Numbered from the stretch's first letter, positions 40,255 to 48,689 are shown. The stretch is 64,000 nt of DNA from Xenophilus sp. Marseille-Q4582 (GCF_916700565.1 NZ_CAKAKO010000003.1:434001-498000); one strand, 5' to 3'. Notes: generated by a model not told the origin, from the sequence alone. A program made the numbers and translations.

Positions 40255-40573
40255 GCGAATAAAAATGCGCGCAGGGGCGCAGACTGAGGCCGGAATTACA
40301 AAGACCTGCAGCACCGGGCGGGGCCGGCATGCAACCCTTCGTCCCGGACCGGGGCGGAAAGGCACGTGGCACGCAGAACCCAAGCAGGTCTGCAGCGCCA
40401 CGCAAGGCGGACTGGCGCTTTCGCAGTCATCGCGCAGCGATGCACCAAAGGCCAGGGGGACAGGGCACAGGGCGTGCCCCAAAGACAGCCCGCAAGGCGC
40501 GGGCCGGGTCTGATTGTAACTGCCTGCTTCTTGAGCAATGGATCCGGCGGGCGCGGCGGGCCCGCCCGGGCGC
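40255..40573. other. spacer upstream of the porin gene
   Basis: About 320 bases holding the presumed porin promoter and the 3' flank of gntK. No gene, RNA or clear terminator was recognised. Confidence 0.4.
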
Positions 40574-41101
40574 TCAGGGGCGGCTCGGTCCCGCCATCGT
40601 CGCCAACCAGTCCCGGACGGTCTGCACCGACACCGCCAGCGGCGCCCCGGCGCCCACCGTCAGCACACCGGCCTCGCCCTCGGGCGACTCCAGGGTGGCG
40701 AACTGGCTGGCGACCAGGCTGGCCGGAAACATGTGGGCCCCCGCCCGCTCGGCCACCCGCCGCTGGGCTTCTTCGGCCTCGATGCGCATGAAGACGAAGC
40801 GCAGCCCCGGCGCCGCAGTGCGCAGCTGGTCTCGGTAGGCTCGCTTGAGCGCCGAGCAGGTCAGCACCGCGCCCTGCGCATGGCCTTGCAACCGCTCGCC
40901 CAGCGTGCGCAGCCAGTCCTCACGGTCTGCGTCGACCAGCGGGATGCCCGCGCGCATTTTGGCGATGTTGGCCGGCGGGTGAAAATCATCGCCTTCGATC
41001 AGCGGCAACGCCAAGGCCTGCGACAGCGCCAGGCCCAGGCTGGACTTGCCGCAGCCCGACACCCCCATCACCACCATCCGAAGCGGCTGCTCGTCTTGCA
41101 T
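40574..41101 (-). CDS. gntK: gluconokinase
   Basis: Phosphorylates gluconate to 6-phosphogluconate. A 175-residue P-loop kinase with Walker A GVSGCGKSSLG, EGDDFHPPANIAKM, DREDWLRTL and CSALKRAYRDQLR, all typical of GntK. ATG 41101 is used; a second ATG eight codons in is possible. Divergent from the exonuclease gene. No gluconate transporter is adjacent. Confidence 0.94.
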   Translation of the reverse strand: MQDEQPLRMVVMGVSGCGKSSLGLALSQALALPLIEGDDFHPPANIAKMRAGIPLVDADREDWLRTLGERLQGHAQGAVLTCSALKRAYRDQLRTAAPGLRFVFMRIEAEEAQRRVAERAGAHMFPASLVASQFATLESPEGEAGVLTVGAGAPLAVSVQTVRDWLATMAGPSRP

Positions 41102-41154
41102 GGCCTGCACTGTAGCGTGCGCCGCCGCCTCTGCCGCCCTGCCCTGTCGTCTTG

Positions 41155-41835
41155 ATGAACACTGCGCGCCTCCTTTCGCCCGAAGAACGCCCCGCGCCGG
41201 CCCGTGCGCCGCACGCATTGCGCCCGCCGCGCCCTCTGCCTCCTTCGCGCGAAGAGATCGCGGCCCTGCCGCCTTTCGAGCCGCTGCCGCTGGGCCGGAT
41301 CGCGCGTGTGGCCAGCGCGGAGGCCGCGGCACAGGCGCGGGCACAGATCCGCAACCACGCCTGGCTGGGCTTCGACACCGAGTCCAAGCCCACCTTCCGC
41401 AAGGACGAACACTCCACCGGCCCGCACACCTTGCAGCTGGCCAGCGCGGAGCGGGCCTGGGTGATCCAGCTGATCGACCCGGCCTGCCGTGCGCTGGCAG
41501 CCGAACTGCTGGCGGATGCGTCGCTGCAAAAGGTCGGCTTCGGCCTGGACGGCGACCGCACGCAGATCCGCGCACAGCTCGCCATCGAGCCGCAAGGCGT
41601 GCTGGACCTGGACACCGTGTTCCGCCGGCAGGGCTTTCGGCAGAGCATCGGGGTCAAGACCGCGGTGGCCCTCGTGTTCGGCCAGCGCTTCACCAAGTCG
41701 CGCAAGCAGAGCACGACCAACTGGGCCGCGCCGGTGCTCAGCGAGGGGCAACTGCGCTATGCGGCCAATGACGCCTGGGCGGCCTTGCGCGTGGCGCAGG
41801 CGCTGGGCATCGTGCCGGCCGCGGCGCACGGCTGA
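41155..41835 (+). CDS. RNase D-like 3'-5' exonuclease domain protein
   Basis: A 226-residue DEDDy-type exonuclease: exo I LGFDTESKP, exo II region VGFGLDGDRTQI, exo III YAANDAWAALRV. It lacks the HRDC domains of RNase D, so it is a stand-alone domain whose substrate (RNA or DNA) is unknown. ATG 41155 chosen; the frame also offers TTG immediately before it. Confidence 0.88.
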   Translation: MNTARLLSPEERPAPARAPHALRPPRPLPPSREEIAALPPFEPLPLGRIARVASAEAAAQARAQIRNHAWLGFDTESKPTFRKDEHSTGPHTLQLASAERAWVIQLIDPACRALAAELLADASLQKVGFGLDGDRTQIRAQLAIEPQGVLDLDTVFRRQGFRQSIGVKTAVALVFGQRFTKSRKQSTTNWAAPVLSEGQLRYAANDAWAALRVAQALGIVPAAAHG

Positions 41836-41965
41836 AGAAGCCGCTTGCGCCGCCACGCCCAGGGCGGCGCTCAAGCACGGCGTCCATGTGCTGAAACGTC
41901 CGCAGGAAGCCGCTCGATGCGCGCCTGCAGGCCGTGCCGCAACGGGATCCCGCTGACAGGCGGTC

Positions 41966-43054
41966 TCAAAACAGTTCGCCCTGCCCCAGGTCACCGCGGG
42001 GCCGGAACGCCTCGGTCCCCAGCAAGATGCGCTCGCGGTTGAAGCCCAGCCGGTGCGTGGCCTTCTGGAAGCGCTGGCGGATCAGCTCCGCCCACAGGCC
42101 GTCGCCCTTCATGCGCGTGGCGAAATCCGCGTCATAGTCCCGGCCGCCGCGCATGTCGTGGATGCGCGCCAGGATGCGCTGGGCGCGCTGCGGATAATGC
42201 AGCTGCAGCCATTCGCGAAACAGCGGCGCCACCTCCCAGGGCAGGCGCAGCACCGTGTAGAAAGCCGAGCGCGCGCCCGCTTCCCAGGCGGCTTCCAACA
42301 CCTGCTCCATGTCTTCGTTCACGAAGGGAATCTGCGGCGCCACGCTCACGCCCACCGGCACGCCGGCCTGGGCCAGCGTGCGGATGGTGCGCAGCCGCCG
42401 CTGCGGGGCGGCGGCGCGCGGCTCCAGCTTGCGGGCCAGTTCGCCATCGAGCGTGGTGACGGTGATGTAGACCGCGGCCAGGCCCTGCGCGGCCATCGGT
42501 GCGATCAGGTCGAGGTCGCGCTCGACCAGGCTGGACTTGCTGACCAGGGCGAAGGGATGGCGCGCGTCGCGCAGCACCTCCATCACCGCGCGCGTGAGTT
42601 TCAGTTCGCGCTCCACCGGCTGGTAGCAATCGGTCGCGGTGCCGATGGCGATCTCGGCCGGCTGGTAGCCGCGCCGGGCGATCTCGCGCCGCAGCAGATC
42701 GGCGATGTTGCGCTTGGCGATCAGCTTGGTCTCGAAGTCCAGGCCGGGCGACAGGTTGAGGTAGCTGTGCGTGGGCCGCGCGAAGCAGTAGATGCAGCCG
42801 TGCTCGCAGCCGCGGTAGGGATTGAGCGAACGGTCGAAGGGGATGTCCGGCGATTCGTTGCGGCTCAGGGCCGAGCGCGCGTCCTCGAAACGCAGCTCGG
42901 TCGCGGGCGGGCGCGGCGCGGCGGCCTCGTCGTCACCGAGCGACGCCCAGCCGTCGTCGAAGGCCTGCCGCGCCTCGCTTTCGAAGCGGTGCGCCAGGCG
43001 CGAGGCCGCACCGCGGCCCTTGATGGCTTGCAGAGGAATGAAGGTATCGCCCAC
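41966..43054 (-). CDS. PA0069/Rv2578c-family radical SAM protein
   Basis: A 362-residue radical SAM enzyme with the cluster motif CEHGCIYCFAR and SPL-like features (FETKLIAKRNIADLLRREI, IGTATDCYQPVERELKLTR). The family is related to spore photoproduct lyase; the mycobacterial member is annotated splB and reported as DNA-damage inducible. The GTG at 43054 is the only plausible start before KGRGAA. It lacks a clear ribosome site. An IS1595 element sits 20 bases upstream, splitting a LexA-like box, so expression is probably altered. Confidence 0.88.
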   Translation of the reverse strand: MGDTFIPLQAIKGRGAASRLAHRFESEARQAFDDGWASLGDDEAAAPRPPATELRFEDARSALSRNESPDIPFDRSLNPYRGCEHGCIYCFARPTHSYLNLSPGLDFETKLIAKRNIADLLRREIARRGYQPAEIAIGTATDCYQPVERELKLTRAVMEVLRDARHPFALVSKSSLVERDLDLIAPMAAQGLAAVYITVTTLDGELARKLEPRAAAPQRRLRTIRTLAQAGVPVGVSVAPQIPFVNEDMEQVLEAAWEAGARSAFYTVLRLPWEVAPLFREWLQLHYPQRAQRILARIHDMRGGRDYDADFATRMKGDGLWAELIRQRFQKATHRLGFNRERILLGTEAFRPRGDLGQGELF

Positions 43055-43061
43055 GCGACAA

Positions 43062-43074
43062 CTGTATATTCATA
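43062..43074 (-). promoter_or_regulatory. left half of an interrupted LexA (SOS) box
   Basis: CTG plus TATATTCATA stops at the IS1595 end. The same TATATTCATA followed by CAG resumes at 44161-44173. Removing the element and one copy restores CTGTATATTCATACAG (ACTGT...ACAGT on the wider view), 14 of 16 matches to CTGTATATATATACAG. The site would lie seven bases upstream of the radical SAM start codon. Confidence 0.75.
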
Positions 43075-43130
43075 TGGGGTATCCAATTAGCTCCAATTCG
43101 AGCCAACTGCTGGATGTTCATACAGCCATC

Positions 43131-44126
43131 CTACTCCGAGTTGGCAACCACGGGTTGCCGACTGACGACATCGTTGTAAGTGAGCGGATCGGTGATGACG
43201 GCTTGCTGCAGCAGCCGGTAGAACAGCAGACCACGAGAGCCGGAGGTCCGCCGGTTGAAGCGGAAGACGAACTCGTCCAGGTAGGCGTCGAGATGGCCCG
43301 GCTGGACAGCGCCATGGTGGGTTCCGAGGATCCATCGCTTGACCAGCGATGCCACGCGATGGACGCCGACCATGGAGACGTGAGCGGGAACGTCGGAGCC
43401 CAGCATGACGGTGCGCTGGTGGGTGTAGCCGCGCTGCGTCAACGAACGGTAAGCCGCCGAGCCGTCGGTCCTCACCACGGAGCCTGGTTCGATGTTCGCC
43501 TCGACGAATGGCACGACGCAGACGTCCGCGTCGCTGTCGACGCGCTGCAGCCGGATGCGGCCGAACCCCTTGGGCTCATGCACCTCCACGGCTATGGCGA
43601 TGAGCACCTTGCTGGTGTTGTTCTTGCGCTTGGCCTTGGAGATGGGCGCTTCACGGTCGGTGATCGCCAGGTAGGTTTCGTCGACCTCGACCAATCCGCC
43701 CAGCCGCTCCCGATCCAGGCGGACCATCGCCTTGCGGAACCGATGCAGCATCGTCCACGCTGTCTGATAGCCACCCAGCCCCAGCACCCGCTGTAGGCCA
43801 AGCGCGCTGACCCCCAGCTTCTGGTTGGTCACGTACCAGGCGCCAGCCAGCCACACCCGCAGTGGCGTGCGCGTCTTGTCGAAGATCGTGCCTGCGGTGA
43901 CCGTACTCTGATGGCCACAGTCTTTGCACAGCAGCCGACCGCGACTGACGCGTGAAGGCGAGGATGCGACTGCGCAACGCGGGCAGACGAACCCCTGCGG
44001 CCAACGCAACGCCTCCAGGTAGGTGAGGCAGGCCTCCTCAGTCGGAAAGCGGGCGAGAAATTCGCTCCACGTGCGCGGATAGGGGTTGACTCCGCCGGAG
44101 TCGATTGCTGTATATTTATCCAGCAC
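43131..44126 (-). CDS. IS1595-family transposase
   Basis: A 331-residue transposase: N-terminal zinc ribbon (CPRC...CKDC), then the IS1595 DDE-type domain with VEVDETYL, VVRTDGSAAYRSL and the C-terminal GHLDAYLDEFVFRFNRR. GTG 44126 starts within the right subterminal palindrome, so codons 2-6 overlap a LexA-like sequence. It appears intact and likely active. Confidence 0.93.
   Translation of the reverse strand: MLDKYTAIDSGGVNPYPRTWSEFLARFPTEEACLTYLEALRWPQGFVCPRCAVASSPSRVSRGRLLCKDCGHQSTVTAGTIFDKTRTPLRVWLAGAWYVTNQKLGVSALGLQRVLGLGGYQTAWTMLHRFRKAMVRLDRERLGGLVEVDETYLAITDREAPISKAKRKNNTSKVLIAIAVEVHEPKGFGRIRLQRVDSDADVCVVPFVEANIEPGSVVRTDGSAAYRSLTQRGYTHQRTVMLGSDVPAHVSMVGVHRVASLVKRWILGTHHGAVQPGHLDAYLDEFVFRFNRRTSGSRGLLFYRLLQQAVITDPLTYNDVVSRQPVVANSE
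44108..44123. promoter_or_regulatory. LexA-like palindrome at the transposase start
   Basis: CTGTATATTTATCCAG (CTG-N10-CAG) matches the LexA consensus at 14 of 16 positions and overlaps the first transposase codons. A mirror copy CTGGATGTTCATACAG lies at the other IS end (43110-43125, 12 of 16). It may be a transposase binding site, a LexA site, or both. Confidence 0.5.
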
Positions 44127-44160
44127 TTTTTGGGCATCCTGGAGCTAACAGGATACCCCA

Positions 44161-44173
44161 TATATTCATACAG
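44161..44173 (-). repeat. right target duplication and LexA half-site
   Basis: TATATTCATA (second copy of the IS1595 target duplication) plus CAG, the distal half of the interrupted SOS box described at 43062-43074. Downstream to 44250 nothing else is recognised. Confidence 0.8.
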
Positions 44174-44250
44174 TCTTTCTGGCAATGCATCGTCTTGCGG
44201 ATCCCTGGACCGCAGGCGCGGAATGCAGGAGAAAGAGAAAGAGGAAGGGC

Positions 44251-44487
44251 TCAGCGCCGGCGCGCCGGCAGCGGGAAGCGGCGCAGCATCTGGCGCCCCA
44301 GCGGCGTGATGGCCGTGACGGTGGCCGGCGGCTGGTGATACCCTTCGAGCGTGCGCACGGGCCTGGGCACCTCGGCACGGATGTGGCCGGCCAAGGCCAG
44401 CAGGCGCACCCCGTCGACGTCCTGCCCGTCCGTCACCGAGACGGGCAGGCGCTCCAGGGCGAGGCGATGCAGCAGTTCCATGGGCAT
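44251..44487 (-). CDS. small conserved-looking hypothetical protein
   Basis: A 78-residue frame starting ATG 44487 (MPMELLHRLALERLPVSV) and ending LGRQMLRRFPLPARRR. Composition is protein-like, with VRTLEGYHQPPATVTAITPLG in the middle; I have an unverified impression of similar small proteins in Comamonadaceae. No domain or function recognised. It is divergent from aat, with about 175 bases between them. Confidence 0.6.
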   Translation of the reverse strand: MPMELLHRLALERLPVSVTDGQDVDGVRLLALAGHIRAEVPRPVRTLEGYHQPPATVTAITPLGRQMLRRFPLPARRR

Positions 44488-44663
44488 GCGAAGCAGTATG
44501 CGCGTGCTGGTGAAGAAGCCGCCAAAAGGACGTTCAAGAGCTCGAATCCCGTGCATATTGCGCAGTTGCGCGGCGCTGGCCGGCCCGGGCAGGCATGTTG
44601 TCCGGCAAGGCTGCGCGCAGCGCATGGCGAAAATCCCGGCCTTTCCCGCCTTCGCGCCGACCC

Positions 44664-45110
44664 TTGACCCACCCGTCCGCTTCCCTGCCCTGGCTGCTGC
44701 CGGGCGATGATTTCCCGCCCCTGGAAAGCGCCTGGGGTGCACAAGACCCTGCCCCGGGCCTGCTGGCCGGGGGCGGGGCGCTGGACGTGGCGACCCTGGT
44801 CAACGCCTACTCGCACGGCATCTTTCCCTGGTACAGCGGCAACCAGCCGATCCTCTGGTGGAGCCCGGATCCGCGAATGGTGCTCCCGACCGCCGAGTTC
44901 AGGCTGCACCGGTCGCTGAAGAAGACGCTGCGGCGCTTCCGGGAGACCGAGGGTTGCGAAGTCCGTGTGGACCAGGACTTCGAGGGGGTGCTGCGCGCCT
45001 GTGCGCAGGCGCCGCGCCACGGGCAGTCCGGCACCTGGATCGGTCCCGACATGATCCGCGCCTACGCCGAGCTGCACCGCGCCGGCCATGCGCACAGCTT
45101 CGAAACCTGG
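44664..45110 (+). pseudogene. aat: aat, 5' part, split by an ISL3 transposon
   Basis: Encodes the first ~149 residues of leucyl/phenylalanyl-tRNA-protein transferase (LPWLLPGDDFPP, GLLAGGGALDVATLVNAYSHGIFPWY, ILWWSPDPRMVL, YAELHRAGHAHSFETW). TTG 44664 is the likely start. At FETW the frame runs into the inserted element and ends at 45140 with nine foreign residues. The rest of the gene resumes at 47524. Aat adds Leu/Phe to proteins with basic N-termini, marking them for ClpS/ClpAP. Confidence 0.92.
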
Positions 45111-45188
45111 GCTCTCCGGAATAACTTGTGGAACAGGTGACCATGCAGTATCCTCCTGAGTCGGATTTTCGTGTGGAAAGGAAACCAA

Positions 45189-45611
45189 GTGAAACTGCAT
45201 CCTAAGACCGCCGCCCTTGTGGACCGGTTCGCCGCAGCTCTGAAGGAAAAACTCGCCGCCGCAGAGGAGAAGTACGGCTACTCCGACGGGTGGGCGACTG
45301 ACGACTGGATGGGCGAGTGTCGCAAGGAACTGCGGAAGCACGTTGCAAAAGGGGACCCACTGGATGTGGCGGCCTACTGCGCATTCCTGTGGCATCACGG
45401 CGAGGCGACCACCGGCCCATGTCCGCACGCAGACTACTGCAACGAGACGGGCTCCTGCGCGAACGGATGCGATGACCGGATGCCTCGGCTGACGGACCAA
45501 GATGTGGCCGACTGCTTGGGTCGGTCGTTCGATGCGGCGGGGAATATCCTGCCCAGCACCTTCGCACGCGAGGTTCTCCGGGCGGCTCAAGTCTTGGTCC
45601 GAGAGAAGTGA
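45189..45611 (+). CDS. passenger gene 1, phage-like hypothetical protein
   Basis: A 140-residue protein of unknown function in the ISL3 element. The N-terminal half (KTAALVDRFAAALKEKLAAAEEKYGYSDGW, DPLDVAAYCAFLWHHGE) resembles small proteins seen in phage early regions. A cysteine cluster follows (CPHADYC...CANGC), possibly zinc-binding, then LTDQDVADCLGRS and FAREVLRAAQ. GTG 45189 is preceded by AAAGGA at good distance. The similarity is recalled, not searched. Confidence 0.7.
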   Translation: MKLHPKTAALVDRFAAALKEKLAAAEEKYGYSDGWATDDWMGECRKELRKHVAKGDPLDVAAYCAFLWHHGEATTGPCPHADYCNETGSCANGCDDRMPRLTDQDVADCLGRSFDAAGNILPSTFAREVLRAAQVLVREK

Positions 45612-45612
45612 A

Positions 45613-45681
45613 TTGACTGCCTTTTTCTTCATCTGCGCAGCCCTGTACTGCGCGTGGTTCATCCTGAGGTTCCTGCTATGA
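45613..45681 (+). CDS. micro-ORF, single-helix hydrophobic peptide
   Basis: A 22-codon frame from TTG 45613, encoding an almost wholly hydrophobic peptide (TAFFFICAALYCAWFILRF core). It starts one base after the stop of passenger gene 1, and its TGA overlaps the ATG of passenger gene 2 (ATGA). The layout suggests translational coupling. It could be chance. Confidence 0.35.
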   Translation: MTAFFFICAALYCAWFILRFLL

Positions 45682-46073
45682 ACGAGAATTACGAGGGCGC
45701 GCTGGCCAAGATTGACGCTGCAAGGAAACTGGCCCGGCAGACGATGGGGAAGCATGGCAAAGAGGAGGTGTGCGACCCGCCAATGGGCATCGACACGCCC
45801 CAGAGGCCGGCGCTGCCGGCTTGGCAGGACGTGTTGGGCGCTGCCGAGCAGCTCGTCCGGCAGAAGCCCGCCTTCCCCAAGTACATCAAGGGCACGGTCT
45901 TGGAGAACGATGTGCCGGTGTGGATTGCCACCTTCACCCAGCAAATGCTGGTGCGCGAGCTGTCTCGCATCCGGGCTGTCATCGCTTCCGACCGCTGTGA
46001 CGGTGATACCGACTACGCAGCGGGAGCCAACGCCGCCCGAGCCAAGTACCTCGCCGCCATTGACAAGCGGTGA
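45678..46073 (+). CDS. passenger gene 2, hypothetical protein
   Basis: A 131-residue protein in the ISL3 element, no recognised domain. Visible features: a helical N-terminus ([23 protein letters not shown]) and a C-terminal [22 protein letters not shown] typical of small phage proteins. ATG 45678 overlaps the micro-ORF stop. The transposase starts 24 bases downstream in the same direction, so all may be co-transcribed. Confidence 0.65.
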   Translation: MNENYEGALAKIDAARKLARQTMGKHGKEEVCDPPMGIDTPQRPALPAWQDVLGAAEQLVRQKPAFPKYIKGTVLENDVPVWIATFTQQMLVRELSRIRAVIASDRCDGDTDYAAGANAARAKYLAAIDKR

Positions 46074-46097
46074 CCCCATCCACACGACAATCCGGGG

Positions 46098-47513
46098 ATG
46101 ACGGACATCCTCGACCTGAAGGGCTGGACGGTGCTGGGTCGCACCGAGGAGGACGGGGCGGACGTGCTGGAGGCGGAGTACCCGCTGCCCATGCCTACCG
46201 CCTGCCCAAAGTGCGGCACCCTCGACTGCATCTACCGGCACGGCACCAAAGCTACTACTTACGTCGACATTCCGATGCGCGGGAAGCCGGCCAAGCTGCG
46301 GGCGAAGGTCCAGCGATACCGGTGCACCTCCTGCAAGGAGACCTTCCTGCAGCCGCTGGGCGGCATCTTGGAGGGCCGGCGCATGACGGAGCGCTGCGCC
46401 ACCTACATCAAGGCCCACAGCCTGCGGGACACCTTCACCCGCATCGCGGAGAACGTGGGGTGCGACGACAAGACGGTCCGGACGCTGGGGGCGGAGTACA
46501 TGGCCGAACTGGAGGCCAGCCACCGGCCGGAGATGCCAGACTGGCTGGGCATCGACGAGACCCAAATCGACGGGAAGATGCGCTGCGTCCTGACGGACAT
46601 CGGGGAGCGCCGCATCCTCGACATGCTGCCGGACCGGGACAAGGCGACCTTGGCGGGGTGGCTGCACCGGTTCAAGGACCGGCACTGGGTCAAGGGCGTG
46701 GCCATCGACATGTGGCGGCCGTACCGGGACGTGTCGCACCAGATGTTCCCTGGCCGACCGGTGGTCATCGACAAGTTCCACGTCGTCCGCATGGCGAACT
46801 ACTGCATGGAGCGGGTCCGCATCCGGCTCCAGAAGCAGCGCAAGGCTGGCGAGCGGCGCCTGTGGCTCCAGTCCAAGGCGATGCTGAACATGCGGTACGC
46901 CAAGCTGGCCGAGAAGGGCCGGTTCAATCTGGACATGTGGCTGGCCAACGAGCCCGAGCTGGCCGCCGCCTACGGGCTGAAAGAGGCGTTCTACAACATC
47001 TACGACCTGCCCAAGGCGCAGGCCGTGGCGGCCTTCGACGCCTTCCCGGGGACCATCCCAGCCAGCCTGAAGGCGGACTTCAAGACTCTCACGACCGCCA
47101 TGAAGAACTGGCGGACGGAGATTCTGGCGTACTTCGACCACCCCATCACCAACGCCTACACCGAGGCGCTGAACGGGGTCGCCAAGACCATCAACCGGCA
47201 GGGCCGGGGGTACACCTTCGAGGTGCTGCGCGCCCGTCTCCTGTACGGCAAGGGGCCGCTGGAGCCGTGGCGGCTGGCGACCGTCTACCCTGCCAACCCC
47301 ACCCAGTTGCAGCTCCTGAAGCGGGAACAGGGCAACCGGTGCCAGAGCTGCGGCTGCGAGCTGGGACGGACCAAGGACGACAAGGCGAACGTGGTCGTTC
47401 TGGTGCGCGGCAACACCCGCCGGCAGCAGCTCATTTGCGGGCTGTGCAACGTCGGTTTCCACACGGAGGCACTCAATCACCGGAAGCCTCCTTCAACACA
47501 GAAATCCGGATAG
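46098..47513 (+). CDS. ISL3-family transposase with cysteine-rich C-terminal extension
   Basis: A 471-residue transposase: zf-ISL3 N-terminus ([24 protein letters not shown]), HTH region, then DDE domain with [23 protein letters not shown] and [21 protein letters not shown]. After the usual end it adds ~75 residues with CQSCGCEL...[21 protein letters not shown], a CxxC...CxxC layout like HNH/endonuclease VII fingers but without a clear DHxH catalytic pair. The stop codon lies in the right terminal repeat. Confidence 0.9.
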   Translation: MTDILDLKGWTVLGRTEEDGADVLEAEYPLPMPTACPKCGTLDCIYRHGTKATTYVDIPMRGKPAKLRAKVQRYRCTSCKETFLQPLGGILEGRRMTERCATYIKAHSLRDTFTRIAENVGCDDKTVRTLGAEYMAELEASHRPEMPDWLGIDETQIDGKMRCVLTDIGERRILDMLPDRDKATLAGWLHRFKDRHWVKGVAIDMWRPYRDVSHQMFPGRPVVIDKFHVVRMANYCMERVRIRLQKQRKAGERRLWLQSKAMLNMRYAKLAEKGRFNLDMWLANEPELAAAYGLKEAFYNIYDLPKAQAVAAFDAFPGTIPASLKADFKTLTTAMKNWRTEILAYFDHPITNAYTEALNGVAKTINRQGRGYTFEVLRARLLYGKGPLEPWRLATVYPANPTQLQLLKREQGNRCQSCGCELGRTKDDKANVVVLVRGNTRRQQLICGLCNVGFHTEALNHRKPPSTQKSG

Positions 47514-47523
47514 CCGAAACCTG

Positions 47524-47848
47524 GATGCACGGCGAGTGCGTGGGCGGCCTCTACGTGGTGAGCGTGGGCCGCGCGGTGTTCGGCGAATCCATGTTCGCGC
47601 ATCGCACGGACGCCTCGAAGATCGCACTGGCGGCGCTGGTGGCCTTCAGCCGACGCCACGGCATTGCCGTGGTCGACTGCCAGCAGAACACGGCCCATCT
47701 GGCCAGCCTGGGCGCGCGCGAATGGCCACGCGCGCGCTTCGCGGCCCACATCGGCCGCGCGCGCGCCCTGCCCGCGCCGCCGGCCTGGCGCTTCGAGCCC
47801 GCCGACTGGGAATTCGTCCTGGCGCCGGGGGCCTTGCCCTTGGCCTGA
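47524..47848 (+). pseudogene. aat: aat, 3' part
   Basis: Continues aat after the transposon: [39 protein letters not shown] and [15 protein letters not shown] are conserved Aat blocks. Joining FETW (45110) to MHGE (47524) restores one frame of ~257 residues, a normal Aat length, so the insertion alone breaks the gene. bpt follows 50 bases later. Confidence 0.92.
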
Positions 47849-47898
47849 TTCGTCGCCACCATGGCGCTCAGCCCTGCCGAATCCGTTGCCTTCGCTCC

Positions 47899-48633
47899 AT
47901 GACCAAACCCCAGGAACTGCCGCTGCAGACCCTGCAGTTCTACGCCACGGCGCCCTACCCGTGCAGCTACCTGCCCGAGCGGCAGGCGCGCTCGCAGGTC
48001 GCGACGCCCAGCCACCTGATCCACAGCGACGCCTACTCCGACCTGGTGCTGCGCGGCTTCCGTCGCAGCGGCCTGTTCACCTACCGGCCGTATTGCGACG
48101 GTTGCCGCGCGTGCGTGCCGTTGCGCGTGCGTGTCGATGACTTCGCGCCCACGCGCAGCCAGCGCCGCGCCGCCCGCAAGCACGGCAGCCTGCACGCGCG
48201 CGCGCTGCGCCTGGGTTTCATGCCCGAGCACTACCAGCTCTACCTGCGCTACCAGAACGGCCGGCACGCTGGCGGCGGCATGGACCAGGACAGCATCGAC
48301 CAGTACACCCAGTTCCTGCTGCAAAGCCGCGTGAACTCGCGGCTGGTGGAATTTCGCGAGCCCGCCGCCCCGGGCCAGGCCGGCGCATTGCGCATGGTCA
48401 GCATCCTGGACGTGCTCAACGATGGCCTCTCGGCCGTCTACACCTTCTACGAGCCCGACGCCGCGGCCGCCTACGGCACCTACGGCGTGCTGTGGCAGAT
48501 CGAGCAGGCCCGGCGGCTGCGGCTGCCCTACGTGTACCTGGGCTACTGGATCGCGGGCAGCAGCAAGATGGATTACAAGGCCCGTTTCGGCCCGCACGAG
48601 CTGCTGCGCGAGGGGCGCTGGGAACCGGCGTGA
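47899..48633 (+). CDS. bpt: aspartate/glutamate leucyltransferase Bpt
   Basis: Transfers leucine from tRNA to N-terminal Asp/Glu (the bacterial counterpart of arginyltransferase). The 244-residue protein has the N-terminal [18 protein letters not shown] and [13 protein letters not shown] blocks and the C-terminal [36 protein letters not shown] of the ATE/Bpt family. It lies downstream of aat, as commonly seen; here aat is disrupted while bpt is intact. Confidence 0.95.
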   Translation: MTKPQELPLQTLQFYATAPYPCSYLPERQARSQVATPSHLIHSDAYSDLVLRGFRRSGLFTYRPYCDGCRACVPLRVRVDDFAPTRSQRRAARKHGSLHARALRLGFMPEHYQLYLRYQNGRHAGGGMDQDSIDQYTQFLLQSRVNSRLVEFREPAAPGQAGALRMVSILDVLNDGLSAVYTFYEPDAAAAYGTYGVLWQIEQARRLRLPYVYLGYWIAGSSKMDYKARFGPHELLREGRWEPA

Positions 48634-48689
48634 CGGCGCCTTCAAATTTCACGAGATAAGATGACGCGCCTTCGTTCACGCGCGCATCC

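Larger units (their letters stand above)
43075..44160 (-). mobile_element. IS1595-family insertion sequence, about 1.09 kb
   Basis: Terminal inverted repeats match at 19 of 21 bases (43075-43095 and 44140-44160; TGGGGTATCC-N2-TTAGCTCCA). The flanks share a 10-base direct repeat TATATTCATA (43065-43074 and 44161-44170), consistent with the family's 8-base duplication plus chance identity. One intact transposase on the minus strand. Subterminal palindromes at 43110-43125 and 44108-44123 form a second inverted pair. Confidence 0.92.
45110..47513 (+). mobile_element. ISL3-family transposon with passenger genes, 2.4 kb
   Basis: Ends GGCTCTCCGGA (45110-45120) and, reversed, GGCTATCCGGA (47503-47513) match at 10 of 11 bases, typical of ISL3. 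Flanking direct repeat CGAAACCTGG (45101-45110; 47514-47523) contains the expected 8-base duplication; exact boundaries are ambiguous by 1-2 bases. Contents: two phage-like passenger genes, a micro-ORF, and the transposase, whose stop codon lies in the right end. Confidence 0.9.

Noticed and set aside
45110-47513. Whole segment as a prophage remnant
   Set aside because: Matching ISL3 ends, a flanking direct repeat and perfect rejoining of aat show a discrete transposon; only the cargo looks phage-like.
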